64,000 nt of DNA from Brachyhypopomus gauderio (GCF_052324685.1 NW_027506915.1:310001-374000), one strand, 5' to 3'. Shown: positions 42,067-53,515, numbered from the stretch's first letter. Numbers and translations: made by a program. The notes: generated by a model not told the origin, from the sequence alone.

Positions 42067-42138
42067 TTCCCTGACCGGGAATCGAACCCGGGCCGCGGCG
42101 GTGAGAGCGCCGAATCCTAGCCACTAGACCATCAGGGA
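42067..42138 (-). tRNA. tRNA-Glu-CTC: tRNA-Glu, unit 44
   Basis: No change seen. Confidence 0.96.
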
Positions 42139-42342
42139 CAGCGATGTTATGCTAATGAATGAAGGCTTTTACATGAGTTCTGGCTGGCCGTTATTCATGA
42201 GTGAAGAAAGACCAGAATGTGGGTTATTCGTGACCACACCAGAACATGTGGACCTTTTTGTGTCAAGACTGTCAAATGCTTCCCATGTCAGAGGTCAAGA
42301 ATATCTGGACATGTTCTGAATCACAGAGCAAGCCTAAACGTA

Positions 42343-42415
42343 GCCTGGATAGCTCAGTCGGTAGAGCATCAGACTTTTAATCTGAGGGTCCAGCGTTCAA
42401 GTCCCTGTTCAGGCG
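42343..42415 (+). tRNA. tRNA-Lys-TTT: tRNA-Lys, unit 44, C52 variant
   Basis: G52 to C, as in unit 43. Confidence 0.7.
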
Positions 42416-42886
42416 TTGAACTTTACATGACCGTCAGCTCTTGAGCACCGTTCACTCATCGTCAGGCAGGCTTTTGGATTAAGCTGAACTTCCAGCTTTA
42501 CGTCTGCCTACCTGTGACTTCCTTGTCATTAATTATTTTGTCTATGTCCTTGTTAATGATGACAAAAAAACACCAATTAAAGCCACTCAGCCTTTCCTTT
42601 CTCTCTCTCTCTATGTGACATCACAATAGATTTTCTCAAAAAGCAATTCAAATTGTTCTAACCATTGGTGGGACCAACCCGTGGCCTTTTACCATCCACG
42701 TGTCCAAAATGCAGTACGCATGCCAATGTTGTTAACAGACATACGTGTTGGTAGCTCTACATGTCCAACTGGTACAGTGTGAGGTTTCCTCTTTGGTGGA
42801 CCCTAAAGAGTTGAAAAAGCCACAACCGAACTGGTATCTTTGTCAACATCCTTGTTTCTGGATCTATGCTGCATGTGCGTCAGAAT

Positions 42887-42973
42887 CCTTCGGTAGCTCA
42901 GATGGTAGAGCGGAGGACTGTAGAGGTTAAAGCAGCAATCCTTAGGCCACCGGTTCAAATCCGGTTCGAAGGA
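42887..42973 (+). tRNA. tRNA-Tyr-GTA: tRNA-Tyr, unit 45
   Basis: No change seen; T run of 9. Confidence 0.96.
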
Positions 42974-43037
42974 AGCTTCTTTTTTTTTCCAGGATATTAC
43001 TGCCTTTAATGTCATGATGAGCAAAAAGTTTTCTGTT

Positions 43038-43109
43038 TTCCCTGACCGGGAATCGAACCCGGGCCGCGGCGGTGAGAGCGCCGAATCCTAGCCACTAGAC
43101 CATCAGGGA
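43038..43109 (-). tRNA. tRNA-Glu-CTC: tRNA-Glu, unit 45
   Basis: No change seen. Confidence 0.96.
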
Positions 43110-43313
43110 CAGCGATGTTATGCTAATGGATGAAGGCCTTTACATGAGTTCTGGCTGGCCGTTATTCATGAGTGAAGAAAGACCAGAATGTGGGTTATTC
43201 GTGACCACACCAGAACATGTGGACCTTTTTGTGTCAAGACTGTCAAATGCTTCCCATGTCAGAGGTCAAGAATATCTGGACATGTTCTGAATCACAGAGC
43301 AAGGTTAAACGTA

Positions 43314-43386
43314 GCCTGGATAGCTCAGTCGGTAGAGCATCAGACTTTTAATCTGAGGGTCCAGGGTTCAAGTCCCTGTTCAGGCG
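43314..43386 (+). tRNA. tRNA-Lys-TTT: tRNA-Lys, unit 45
   Basis: No change seen. Confidence 0.97.
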
Positions 43387-43858
43387 TTGAACTTTACATG
43401 ACCGTCAGCTCTTGAGCACCGTTCAGTCATCATCAGGCAGGCTTTTGGATTAAGCTGAACTTCCAGCTTTACGTCTGCCTACCTGTGACTTCCTTGTCAT
43501 TAATTCTTTTGTCTATGTCCTTGTTAATGATGACAAAAAAAACACCAATTAAAGCCACTCAGCCTTTCCTTTCTCTCTCTCTCTATGTGACATCACAATA
43601 GATTTTCTCAAAAAGCAATTCAAATTGTTCTAACCATTGGTGGTACCAACCCGTGGCCTTTTACCATCCACGTGTCCAAAATGCAGTACGCATGCCAATG
43701 TTGTTAACAGACATACGTGTTGGTAGCTCTACATGTCCAACTGGTACAGTGTGAGGTTTCCTCTTTGGTGGACCTTAAAGAGTTGAAAAAGCCACAACCG
43801 AACTGGTATCTTTGTCAACGTCCTTGTTTCTGGATCTATGCTGCATGTGCGTCAGAAT

Positions 43859-43945
43859 CCTTCGGTAGCTCAGATGGTAGAGTGGAGGACTGTAGAGGTT
43901 AAAGCAGCAATCCTTAGGCCACCGGTTCAAATCCGGTTCGAAGGA
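43859..43945 (+). tRNA. tRNA-Tyr-GTA: tRNA-Tyr, unit 46, U25 variant
   Basis: G10-U25 wobble, as in unit 41. Confidence 0.9.
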
Positions 43946-44007
43946 AGCTTCTTTTTTTCCAGGATATTACTGCCTTTAATGTCATGATGAGCAAAAAGTT
44001 TTCTGTT

Positions 44008-44079
44008 TTCCCTGACCGGGAATCAAACCCTGGCCGCGGCGGTGAGAGCGCCGAATCCTAGCAACTAGACCATCAGGGA
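44008..44079 (-). pseudogene. Probable tRNA-Glu pseudogene, unit 46 (L type)
   Basis: U18, A50 and U56, as in unit 41. Confidence 0.7.
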
Positions 44080-44283
44080 CAGCGATGTTATGCTAATGGA
44101 TGAAGGCTTTTACATGAGTTCTGGCTGGCCGTTATTCATGAGTGAAGAAAGACCAGAATGTGGGTTATTCGTGACCACACCAGAACATGTGGACCTTTTT
44201 GTGTCAAGACTGTCAAATGCTTCCCATGTCAGAGGTCAAGAATATCTGGACATGTTCTGAATCACAGAGCAAGGCTAAACGTA

Positions 44284-44356
44284 GCCTGGATAGCTCAGTC
44301 GGTAGAGCATCAGACTTTTAATCTGAGGGTCCAAGGTTCAAGTACCTGTTCAGGCG
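44284..44356 (+). pseudogene. Probable tRNA-Lys pseudogene, unit 46 (L type)
   Basis: A51 and A61, as in unit 41. Confidence 0.65.
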
Positions 44357-44827
44357 TTGAACTTTACATGACCGTCAGCTCTTGAGCACCGTTCACTCAT
44401 CGTCAGGCAGGCTTTTGGATTAAGCTGAACTTCCAGCTTTACGTCTGCCTACCTGTGACTTCCTTGTCATTAATTATTTTGTCTATGTCCTTGTTAATGA
44501 TGACAAAAAAACAACAATTAAAGCCACTCAGCCTTTTCTTTCTCTCTCTCTCTATGTGACATCACAATAGATTTTCTCAAAAAGCAATTCAAATTGTTCT
44601 AACCATTGGTGGGACCAACCCGTGGCCTTTTACCATCCACGTGTCCAAAATGCAGTACGCATGCCAATGTTGTTAACAGACATACGTGTTGGTAGCTCTA
44701 CATGTCCAACTGGTACAGTGTGAGGTTTCCTCTTTGGTGGACCTTAAAGAGTTGAAAAAGCCACAACCGAACTGGTATCTTTGTCAACGTCCTTGTTTCT
44801 GGATCTATGCTGCATGTGCGTCAGAAT

Positions 44828-44914
44828 CCTTCGGTAGCTCAGATGGTAGAGCGGAGGACTGTAGAGGTTAAAGCAGCAATCCTTAGGCCACCGGTTCAAA
44901 TCCGGTTCGAAGGA
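44828..44914 (+). tRNA. tRNA-Tyr-GTA: tRNA-Tyr, unit 47
   Basis: No change seen. Confidence 0.96.
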
Positions 44915-44977
44915 AGCTTCTTTTTTTTCCAGGATATTACTGCCTTTAATGTCATGATGAGCAAAAAGTTTTCTGTT

Positions 44978-45049
44978 TTCCCTGACCGGGAATCGAACCC
45001 GGGCCGTGGCCGTGAGAGCGCCGAATCCTAGCCACTAGACCATCAGGGA
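44978..45049 (-). tRNA. tRNA-Glu-CTC: tRNA-Glu, unit 47, damaged anticodon stem (K type)
   Basis: G39 and A43, as in unit 40. Confidence 0.6.
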
Positions 45050-45253
45050 CAGCGATGTTATGCTAATGGATGAAGGCCTTTACATGAGTTCTGGCTGGCT
45101 GTTATTCATGAGTGAAGAAAGACCAGAATGTGGGTTATTCGTGACCACACCAGAACATGTGGACCTTTTTGTGTCAAGACTGTCAAATGCTTCCCATGTC
45201 AGAGGTCAAGAATATCTGGACATGTTCTGAATCACAGAGCAAGGCTAAACGTA

Positions 45254-45326
45254 GCCTGGATAGCTCAGTCGGTAGAGCATCAGACTTTTAATCTGAGGGT
45301 CCAGGGTTCAAGTCCCTGTTCAGGCG
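45254..45326 (+). tRNA. tRNA-Lys-TTT: tRNA-Lys, unit 47
   Basis: No change seen. Confidence 0.97.
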
Positions 45327-45798
45327 TTGAACTTTACATGACCGTCAGCTCTTGAGCACCGTTCACTCATCGTCAGGCAGGCTTTTGGATTAAGCTGAAC
45401 TTCCAGCTTTACGTCTGCCTACCTGTGACTTCCTTGTCATTAATTATTTTGTCTATGTCCTTGTTAATGATGACAAAAAAAACACCAATTAAAGCCACTC
45501 AGCCTTTCCTTTCTCTCTCTCTCTATGTGACATCACAATAGATTTTCTCAAAAAGCAATTCAAATTGTTCTAACCATTGGTGGGACCAACCCGTGGCCTT
45601 TTACCATCCACGTGTCCAAAATGCAGTACGCATGCCAATGTTGTTAACAGACATACGTGTTGGTAGCTCTACATGTCCAACTGGTACAGTGTGAGGTTTC
45701 CTCTTTGGTGGACCCTAAAGAGTTGAAAAAGCCACAACCGAACTGGTATCTTTGTCAACATCCTTGTTTCTGGATCTATGCTGCATGTGCGTCAGAAT

Positions 45799-45885
45799 CC
45801 TTCGGTAGCTCAGATGGTAGAGCGGAGGACTGTAGAGGTTAAAGCAGCAATCCTTAGGCCACCGGTTCAAATCCGGTTCGAAGGA
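45799..45885 (+). tRNA. tRNA-Tyr-GTA: tRNA-Tyr, unit 48
   Basis: No change seen. Confidence 0.96.
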
Positions 45886-45949
45886 AGCTTCTTTTTTTTT
45901 CCAGGATATTACTGCCTTTAATGTCATGATGAGCAAAAAGTTTTCTGTT

Positions 45950-46021
45950 TTCCCTGACCGGGAATCGAACCCGGGCCGCGGCGGTGAGAGCGCCGAATCC
46001 TAGCCACTAGACCATCAGGGA
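45950..46021 (-). tRNA. tRNA-Glu-CTC: tRNA-Glu, unit 48
   Basis: No change seen. Confidence 0.96.
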
Positions 46022-46225
46022 CAGCGATGTTATGCTAATGGATGAAGGCCTTTACATGAGTTCTGGCTGGCCGTTATTCATGAGTGAAGAAAGACCAGAA
46101 TGTGGGTTATTCGTGACCACACCAGAACATGTGGACCTTTTTGTGTCAAGACTGTCAAATGCTTCCCATGTCAGAGGTCAAGAATATCTGGACATGTTCT
46201 GAATCACAGAGCAAGCCTAAACGTA

Positions 46226-46298
46226 GCCTGGATAGCTCAGTCGGTAGAGCATCAGACTTTTAATCTGAGGGTCCAGCGTTCAAGTCCCTGTTCAGGCG
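46226..46298 (+). tRNA. tRNA-Lys-TTT: tRNA-Lys, unit 48, C52 variant
   Basis: G52 to C. Confidence 0.7.
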
Positions 46299-46769
46299 TT
46301 GAACTTTACATGACCGTCAGCTCTTGAGCACCGTTCACTCATCGTCAGGCAGGCTTTTGGATTAAGCTGAACTTCCAGCTTTACGTCTGCCTACCTGTGA
46401 CTTCCTTGTCATTAATTATTTTGTCTATGTCCTTGTTAATGATGACAAAAAAACACCAATTAAAGCCACTCAGCCTTTCCTTTCTCTCTCTCTCTATGTG
46501 ACATCACAATAGATTTTCTCAAAAAGCAATTCAAATTGTTCTAACCATTGGTGGGACCAACCCGTGGCCTTTTACCATCCACGTGTCCAAAATGCAGTAC
46601 GCATGCCAATGTTGTTAACAGACATACGTGTTGGTAGCTCTACATGTCCAACTGGTACAGTGTGAGGTTTCCTCTTTGGTGGACCCTAAAGAGTTGAAAA
46701 AGCCACAACCGAACTGGTATCTTTGTCAACATCCTTGTTTCTGGATCTATGCTGCATGTGCGTCAGAAT

Positions 46770-46856
46770 CCTTCGGTAGCTCAGATGGTAGAGCGGAGGA
46801 CTGTAGAGGTTAAAGCAGCAATCCTTAGGCCACCGGTTCAAATCCGGTTCGAAGGA
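46770..46856 (+). tRNA. tRNA-Tyr-GTA: tRNA-Tyr, unit 49
   Basis: No change seen. Confidence 0.96.
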
Positions 46857-46920
46857 AGCTTCTTTTTTTTTCCAGGATATTACTGCCTTTAATGTCATGA
46901 TGAGCAAAAAGTTTTCTGTT

Positions 46921-46992
46921 TTCCCTGACCGGGAATCGAACCCGGGCCGCGGCGGTGAGAGCGCCGAATCCTAGCCACTAGACCATCAGGGA
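46921..46992 (-). tRNA. tRNA-Glu-CTC: tRNA-Glu, unit 49
   Basis: No change seen. Confidence 0.96.
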
Positions 46993-47196
46993 CAGCGATG
47001 TTATGCTAATGGATGAAGGCCTTTACATGAGTTCTGGCTGGCCGTTATTCATGAGTGAAGAAAGACCAGAATGTGGGTTATTCGTGACCACACCAGAACA
47101 TGTGGACCTTTTTGTGTCAAGACTGTCAAATGCTTCCCATGTCAGAGGTCAAGAATATCTGGACATGTTCTGAATCACAGAGCAAGGTTAAACGTA

Positions 47197-47269
47197 GCCT
47201 GGATAGCTCAGTCGGTAGAGCATCAGACTTTTAATCTGAGGGTCCAGGGTTCAAGTCCCTGTTCAGGCG
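47197..47269 (+). tRNA. tRNA-Lys-TTT: tRNA-Lys, unit 49
   Basis: No change seen. Confidence 0.97.
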
Positions 47270-47741
47270 TTGAACTTTACATGACCGTCAGCTCTTGAGC
47301 ACCGTTCAGTCATCATCAGGCAGGCTTTTGGATTAAGCTGAACTTCCAGCTTTACGTCTGCCTACCTGTGACTTCCTTGTCATTAATTCTTTTGTCTATG
47401 TCCTTGTTAATGATGACAAAAAAAACACCAATTAAAGCCACTCAGCCTTTCCTTTCTCTCTCTCTCTATGTGACATCACAATAGATTTTCTCAAAAAGCA
47501 ATTCAAATTGTTCTAACCATTGGTGGTACCAACCCGTGGCCTTTTACCATCCACGTGTCCAAAATGCAGTACGCATGCCAATGTTGTTAACAGACATACG
47601 TGTTGGTAGCTCTACATGTCCAACTGGTACAGTGTGAGGTTTCCTCTTTGGTGGACCTTAAAGAGTTGAAAAAGCCACAACCGAACTGGTATCTTTGTCA
47701 ACGTCCTTGTTTCTGGATCTATGCTGCATGTGCGTCAGAAT

Positions 47742-47828
47742 CCTTCGGTAGCTCAGATGGTAGAGTGGAGGACTGTAGAGGTTAAAGCAGCAATCCTTAG
47801 GCCACCGGTTCAAATCCAGTTCGAAGGA
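47742..47828 (+). tRNA. tRNA-Tyr-GTA: tRNA-Tyr, unit 50, U25 and A63
   Basis: Besides the U25 wobble, G63 to A makes a C51-A63 mismatch in the T stem, found only here. Unit 50 is the most decayed unit of the window. Confidence 0.7.
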
Positions 47829-47890
47829 AGCTTCTTTTTTTCCAGGATATTACTGCCTTTAATGTCATGATGAGCAAAAAGTTTTCTGTT

Positions 47891-47962
47891 TTCCCTGACC
47901 GGGAATCAAACCCTGGCCGCGGCGGTGAGAGCGCCGAATCCTAGCAACTAGACCATCAGGGA
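47891..47962 (-). pseudogene. Probable tRNA-Glu pseudogene, unit 50 (L type)
   Basis: U18, A50 and U56, as in unit 41. Confidence 0.7.
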
Positions 47963-48166
47963 CAGCGATGTTATGCTAATGGATGAAGGCTTTTACATGA
48001 GTTCTGGCTGGCCGTTATTCATGAGTGAAGAAAGACCAGAATGTGGGTTATTCGTGACCACACCAGAACATGTGGACCTTTTTGTGTCAAGACTGTCAAA
48101 TGCTTCCCATGTCAGAGGTCAAGAATATCTGGACATGTTCTGAATCACAGAGCAAGGCTAAACGTA

Positions 48167-48239
48167 GCCTGGATAGCTCAGTCGGTAGAGCATCAGACTT
48201 TTAATCTGAGGGTCCAAGGTTCAAGTACCTGTTCAGGCG
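48167..48239 (+). pseudogene. Probable tRNA-Lys pseudogene, unit 50 (L type)
   Basis: A51 and A61, as in unit 41. Confidence 0.65.
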
Positions 48240-48710
48240 TTGAACTTTACATGACCGTCAGCTCTTGAGCACCGTTCACTCATCGTCAGGCAGGCTTTTG
48301 GATTAAGCTGAACTTCCAGCTTTACGTCTGCCTACCTGTGACTTCCTTGTCATTAATTATTTTGTCTATGTCCTTGTTAATGATGACAAAAAAACAACAA
48401 TTAAAGCCACTCAGCCTTTTCTTTCTCTCTCTCTCTATGTGACATCACAATAGATTTTCTCAAAAAGCAATTCAAATTGTTCTAACCATTGGTGGGACCA
48501 ACCCGTGGCCTTTTACCATCCACGTGTCCAAAATGCAGTACGCATGCCAATGTTGTTAACAGACATACGTGTTGGTAGCTCTACATGTCCAACTGGTACA
48601 GTGTGAGGTTTCCTCTTTGGTGGACCTTAAAGAGTTGAAAAAGCCACAACCGAACTGGTATCTTTGTCAACGTCCTTGTTTCTGGATCTATGCTGCATGT
48701 GCGTCAGAAT

Positions 48711-48797
48711 CCTTCGGTAGCTCAGATGGTAGAGCGGAGGACTGTAGAGGTTAAAGCAGCAATCCTTAGGCCACCGGTTCAAATCCGGTTCGAAGGA
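48711..48797 (+). tRNA. tRNA-Tyr-GTA: tRNA-Tyr, unit 51
   Basis: No change seen. Confidence 0.96.
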
Positions 48798-48860
48798 AGC
48801 TTCTTTTTTTTCCAGGATATTACTGCCTTTAATGTCATGATGAGCAAAAAGTTTTCTGTT

Positions 48861-48932
48861 TTCCCTGACCGGGAATCGAACCCGGGCCGTGGCCGTGAGA
48901 GCGCCGAATCCTAGCCACTAGACCATCAGGGA
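48861..48932 (-). tRNA. tRNA-Glu-CTC: tRNA-Glu, unit 51, damaged anticodon stem (K type)
   Basis: G39 and A43. Confidence 0.6.
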
Positions 48933-49136
48933 CAGCGATGTTATGCTAATGGATGAAGGCCTTTACATGAGTTCTGGCTGGCTGTTATTCATGAGTGAAG
49001 AAAGACCAGAATGTGGGTTATTCGTGACCACACCAGAACATGTGGACCTTTTTGTGTCAAGACTGTCAAATGCTTCCCATGTCAGAGGTCAAGAATATCT
49101 GGACATGTTCTGAATCACAGAGCAAGGCTAAACGTA

Positions 49137-49209
49137 GCCTGGATAGCTCAGTCGGTAGAGCATCAGACTTTTAATCTGAGGGTCCAGGGTTCAAGTGCCT
49201 GTTCAGGCG
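49137..49209 (+). tRNA. tRNA-Lys-TTT: tRNA-Lys, unit 51, G61 variant
   Basis: C61 to G breaks the nearly invariant G53-C61 pair and changes the B box (GGTTCAAGTGC). Only in this copy. Confidence 0.65.
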
Positions 49210-49681
49210 TTGAACTTTACATGACCGTCAGCTCTTGAGCACCGTTCACTCATCGTCAGGCAGGCTTTTGGATTAAGCTGAACTTCCAGCTTTACGTCTG
49301 CCTACCTGTGACTTCCTTGTCATTAATTATTTTGTCTATGTCCTTGTTAATGATGACAAAAAAAACACCAATTAAAGCCACTCAGCCTTTCCTTTCTCTC
49401 TCTCTCTATGTGACATCACAATAGATTTTCTCAAAAAGCAATTCAAATTGTTCTAACCATTGGTGGGACCAACCCGTGGCCTTTTACCATCCACGTGTCC
49501 AAAATGCAGTACGCATGCCAATGTTGTTAACAGACATACGTGTTGGTAGCTCTACATGTCCAACTGGTACAGTGTGAGGTTTCCTCTTTGGTGGACCTTA
49601 AAGAGTTGAAAAAGCCACAACCGAACTGGTATCTTTGTCAACGTCCTTGTTTCTGGATCTATGCTGCATGTGCGTCAGAAT

Positions 49682-49768
49682 CCTTCGGTAGCTCAGATGG
49701 TAGAGCGGAGGACTGTAGAGGTTAAAGCAGCAATCCTTAGGCCACCGGTTCAAATCCGGTTCGAAGGA
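49682..49768 (+). tRNA. tRNA-Tyr-GTA: tRNA-Tyr, unit 52
   Basis: No change seen. Confidence 0.96.
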
Positions 49769-49830
49769 AGCTTCTTTTTTTCCAGGATATTACTGCCTTT
49801 AATGTCATGATGAGCAAAAAGTTTTCTGTT

Positions 49831-49902
49831 TTCCCTGACCGGGAATCGAACCCGGGCCGCGGCGGTGAGAGCGCCGAATACTAGCCACTAGACCATCAGG
49901 GA
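49831..49902 (-). tRNA. tRNA-Glu-CTC: tRNA-Glu, unit 52, U23 variant
   Basis: G23 to U makes a C12-U23 mismatch in the D stem. Confidence 0.75.
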
Positions 49903-50106
49903 CAGCGATGGAATGCTAATGAATGAAGGCTTTTACATGAGTTCTGGCTGGCCGTTATTCATGAGTGAAGAAAGACCAGAATGTGGGTTATTCGTGACCA
50001 CACCAGAACATGTAGACCTTTTTGTGTCAAGACTGTCAAATGCTTCCCATGTCAGAGGTCAAGAATATCTGGACATGTTCTGAATCACAGAGCAAGGTTA
50101 AACGTA

Positions 50107-50179
50107 GCCTGGATAGCTCAGTCGGTAGAGCATCAGACTTTTAATCTGAGGGTCCAGGGTTCAAGTCCCTGTTCAGGCG
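50107..50179 (+). tRNA. tRNA-Lys-TTT: tRNA-Lys, unit 52
   Basis: No change seen. Confidence 0.97.
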
Positions 50180-50604
50180 TTGAACTTTACATGACCGTCA
50201 GCTCTTGAGCACCGTTCACTCATCGTCAGGCAGGCTTTTGGATTAAGCTGAACTTCCAGCTTTACGTCTGCCTACCTGTGACTTCCTTGTCATTAATTAT
50301 TTTGTCTATGTCCTTGTTAATGATGACAAAAAAACACCAATTAAAGCCACTCAGCCTTTCCTTTCTCTCTCTCTCTATGTGACATCACAATAGATTTTCT
50401 CAAAAAGCAATTCAAATTGTTCCAAAATGCAGTACGCATGCCAATGTTGTTAACAGACATACGTGTTGGTAGCTCTACATGTCCAACTGGTACAGTGTGA
50501 GGTTTCCTCTTTGGTGGACCTTAAAGAGTTGAAAAAGCCACAACCGAACTGGTATCTTTGTCAACGTCCTTGTTTCTGGATCTATGCTGCATGTGTGTCA
50601 GAAT

Positions 50605-50691
50605 CCTTTGGTAGCTCAGATGGTAGAGCGGAGGACTGTAGAGGTCAAAGCAGCAATCCTTAGGCCACCGGTTCAAATCCGGTTCGAAGGA
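50605..50691 (+). tRNA. tRNA-Tyr-GTA: tRNA-Tyr, unit 53, U5 variant (M type)
   Basis: U5-G68 wobble and the intron change of unit 43. A 46-bp deletion lies about 180 bp upstream. Confidence 0.88.
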
Positions 50692-50754
50692 AGCTTCTTT
50701 TTTTTCCAGGATATTACTGCCTTTAATGTCATGATGAGCAAAAAGTTTTCTGTT

Positions 50755-50826
50755 TTCCCTGACCGGGAATCGAACCCGGGCCGCGGCGGTGAGAGCGCCG
50801 AATCCTAGCCACTAGACCATCAGGGA
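50755..50826 (-). tRNA. tRNA-Glu-CTC: tRNA-Glu, unit 53
   Basis: No change seen. Confidence 0.96.
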
Positions 50827-51030
50827 CAGCGATGTTATGCTAATGGATGAAGGCCTTTACATGAGTTCTGGCTGGCCGTTATTCATGAGTGAAGAAAGAC
50901 CAGAATGTGGGTTATTCGTGACCACACCAGAACATGTGGACCTTTTTGTGTCAAGACTGTCAAATGCTTCCCATGTCAGAGGTCAAGAATATCTGGACAT
51001 GTTCTGAATCACAGAGCAAGGCTAAACGTA

Positions 51031-51103
51031 GCCTGGATAGCTCAGTCGGTAGAGCATCAGACTTTTAATCTGAGGGTCCAGGGTTCAAGTCCCTGTTCAG
51101 GTG
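51031..51103 (+). tRNA. tRNA-Lys-TTT: tRNA-Lys, unit 53, U72 variant
   Basis: C72 to T leaves a G1-U72 wobble at the acceptor end. Confidence 0.88.
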
Positions 51104-51575
51104 TTGAACTTTACATGACCGTCAGCTCTTGAGCACCGTTCAGTCATCGTCAGGCAGGCTTTTGGATTAAGCTGAACTTCCAGCTTTACGTCTGCCTACA
51201 TGTGACTTCCTTGTCATTAATTATTTTGTCTATGTCCTTGTTAATGATGACAAAAAAAACAACAATTAAAGCCACTCAGCCTTTCCTTTCTCTCTCTCTC
51301 TATGTGACATCACAATAGATTTTCTCAAAAAGCAATTCAAATTGTTCTAACCATTGGTGGGACCAACCCGTGGCCTTTTACCATCCACGTGTCCAAAATG
51401 CAGTACGCATGCCAATGTTGTTAACAGACATACGTGTTGGTAGCTCTACATGTCCAACTGGTACAGTGTGAGGTTTCCTCTTTGGTGGACCCTAAAGAGT
51501 TGAAAAAGCCACAACCGAACTGGTATCTTTGTCAACATCCTTGTTTCTGGATCTATGCTGCATGTGCGTCAGAAT

Positions 51576-51662
51576 CCTTCGGTAGCTCAGATGGTAGAGC
51601 GGAGGACTGTAGAGGTTAAAGCAGCAATCCTTAGGCCACCGGTTCAAATCCGGTTCGAAGGA
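51576..51662 (+). tRNA. tRNA-Tyr-GTA: tRNA-Tyr, unit 54
   Basis: No change seen. Confidence 0.96.
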
Positions 51663-51725
51663 AGCTTCTTTTTTTTCCAGGATATTACTGCCTTTAATGT
51701 CATGATGAGCAAAAAGTTTTCTGTT

Positions 51726-51797
51726 TTCCCTGACCGGGAATCGAACCCGGGCCGCGGCGGTGAGAGCGCCGAATCCTAGCCACTAGACCATCAGGGA
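51726..51797 (-). tRNA. tRNA-Glu-CTC: tRNA-Glu, unit 54
   Basis: No change seen. Confidence 0.96.
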
Positions 51798-52001
51798 CAG
51801 CGATGTTATGCTAATGAATGAAGGCTTTTACATGAGTTCTGGCTGGCCGTTATTCATGAGTGAAGAAAGACCAGAATGTGGGTTATTCGTGACCACACCA
51901 GAACATGTGGACCTTTTTGTGTCAAGACTGTCAAATGCTTCCCATGTCAGAGGTCAAGAATATCTGGACATGTTCTGAATCACAGAGCAAGCCTAAACGT
52001 A

Positions 52002-52074
52002 GCCTGGATAGCTCAGTCGGTAGAGCATCAGACTTTTAATCTGAGGGTCCAGCGTTCAAGTCCCTGTTCAGGCG
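52002..52074 (+). tRNA. tRNA-Lys-TTT: tRNA-Lys, unit 54, C52 variant
   Basis: G52 to C. Confidence 0.7.
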
Positions 52075-52545
52075 TTGAACTTTACATGACCGTCAGCTCT
52101 TGAGCACCGTTCACTCATCGTCAGGCAGGCTTTTGGATTAAGCTGAACTTCCAGCTTTACGTCTGCCTACCTGTGACTTCCTTGTCATTAATTATTTTGT
52201 CTATGTCCTTGTTAATGATGACAAAAAAACACCAATTAAAGCCACTCAGCCTTTCCTTTCTCTCTCTCTCTATGTGACATCACAATAGATTTTCTCAAAA
52301 AGCAATTCAAATTGTTCTAACCATTGGTGGGACCAACCCGTGGCCTTTTACCATCCACGTGTCCAAAATGCAGTACGCATGCCAATGTTGGTAACAGACA
52401 TACGTGTTGGTAGCTCTACATGTCCAACTGGTACAGTGTGAGGTTTCCTCTTTGGTGGACCCTAAAGAGTTGAAAAAGCCACAACCGAACTGGTATCTTT
52501 GTCAACATCCTTGTTTCTGGATCTATGCTGCATGTGCGTCAGAAT

Positions 52546-52632
52546 CCTTCGGTAGCTCAGATGGTAGAGCGGAGGACTGTAGAGGTTAAAGCAGCAATCC
52601 TTAGGCCACCGGTTCAAATCCGGTTCGAAGGA
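52546..52632 (+). tRNA. tRNA-Tyr-GTA: tRNA-Tyr, unit 55
   Basis: No change seen. Confidence 0.96.
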
Positions 52633-52695
52633 AGCTTCTTTTTTTTCCAGGATATTACTGCCTTTAATGTCATGATGAGCAAAAAGTTTTCTGTT

Positions 52696-52767
52696 TTCCC
52701 TGACCGGGAATCGAACCCGGGCCGCGGCGGTGAGAGCGCCGAATCCTAGCCACTAGACCATCAGGGA
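52696..52767 (-). tRNA. tRNA-Glu-CTC: tRNA-Glu, unit 55
   Basis: No change seen. Confidence 0.96.
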
Positions 52768-52971
52768 CAGCGATGTTATGCTAATGAATGAAGGCTTTTA
52801 CATGAGTTCTGGCTGGCCGTTATTCATGAGTGAAGAAAGACCAGAATGTGGGTTATTCGTGACCACACCAGAACATGTGGACCTTTTTGTGTCAAGACTG
52901 TCAAATGCTTCCCATGTCAGAGGTCAAGAATATCTGGACATGTTCTGAATCACAGAGCAAGCCTAAACGTA

Positions 52972-53044
52972 GCCTGGATAGCTCAGTCGGTAGAGCATCA
53001 GACTTTTAATCTGAGGGTCCAGCGTTCAAGTCCCTGTTCAGGCG
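52972..53044 (+). tRNA. tRNA-Lys-TTT: tRNA-Lys, unit 55, C52 variant
   Basis: G52 to C. Confidence 0.7.
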
Positions 53045-53515
53045 TTGAACTTTACATGACCGTCAGCTCTTGAGCACCGTTCACTCATCGTCAGGCAGGC
53101 TTTTGGATTAAGCTGAACTTCCAGCTTTACGTCTGCCTACCTGTGACTTCCTTGTCATTAATTATTTTGTCTATGTCCTTGTTAATGATGACAAAAAAAC
53201 ACCAATTAAAGCCACTCAGCCTTTCCTTTCTCTCTCTCTCTATGTGACATCACAATAGATTTTCTCAAAAAGCAATTCAAATTGTTCTAACCATTGGTGG
53301 GACCAACCCGTGGCCTTTTACCATCCACGTGTCCAAAATGCAGTACGCATGCCAATGTTGTTAACAGACATACGTGTTGGTAGCTCTACATGTCCAACTG
53401 GTACAGTGTGAGGTTTCCTCTTTGGTGGACCCTAAAGAGTTGAAAAAGCCACAACCGAACTGGTATCTTTGTCAACATCCTTGTTTCTGGATCTATGCTG
53501 CATGTGCGTCAGAAT

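Larger units (their letters stand above)
42633..45544 (+). repeat. Local duplication, copy 1 (units 45-47)
   Basis: Three consecutive unit types (Tyr flank with CAACATCC, then the L-type unit, then the K-type unit) that recur 3883 bp downstream in units 49-51. Confidence 0.8.
46516..49427 (+). repeat. Local duplication, copy 2 (units 49-51)
   Basis: Matches units 45-47 at 3883-bp spacing. New differences since the copy include one Tyr T-stem change in unit 50 and one Lys T-stem change in unit 51. Confidence 0.8.
48457..53261 (+). repeat. 4805-bp duplication, copy 1 (units 51-55)
   Basis: Matches units 57-61 at 5775-bp spacing. Shared markers are the 46-bp deletion at 50422/50423, the Glu change in unit 52, the U72 change in Lys of unit 53 and a GTTGGTAACAG change in unit 55. 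Confidence 0.88.
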
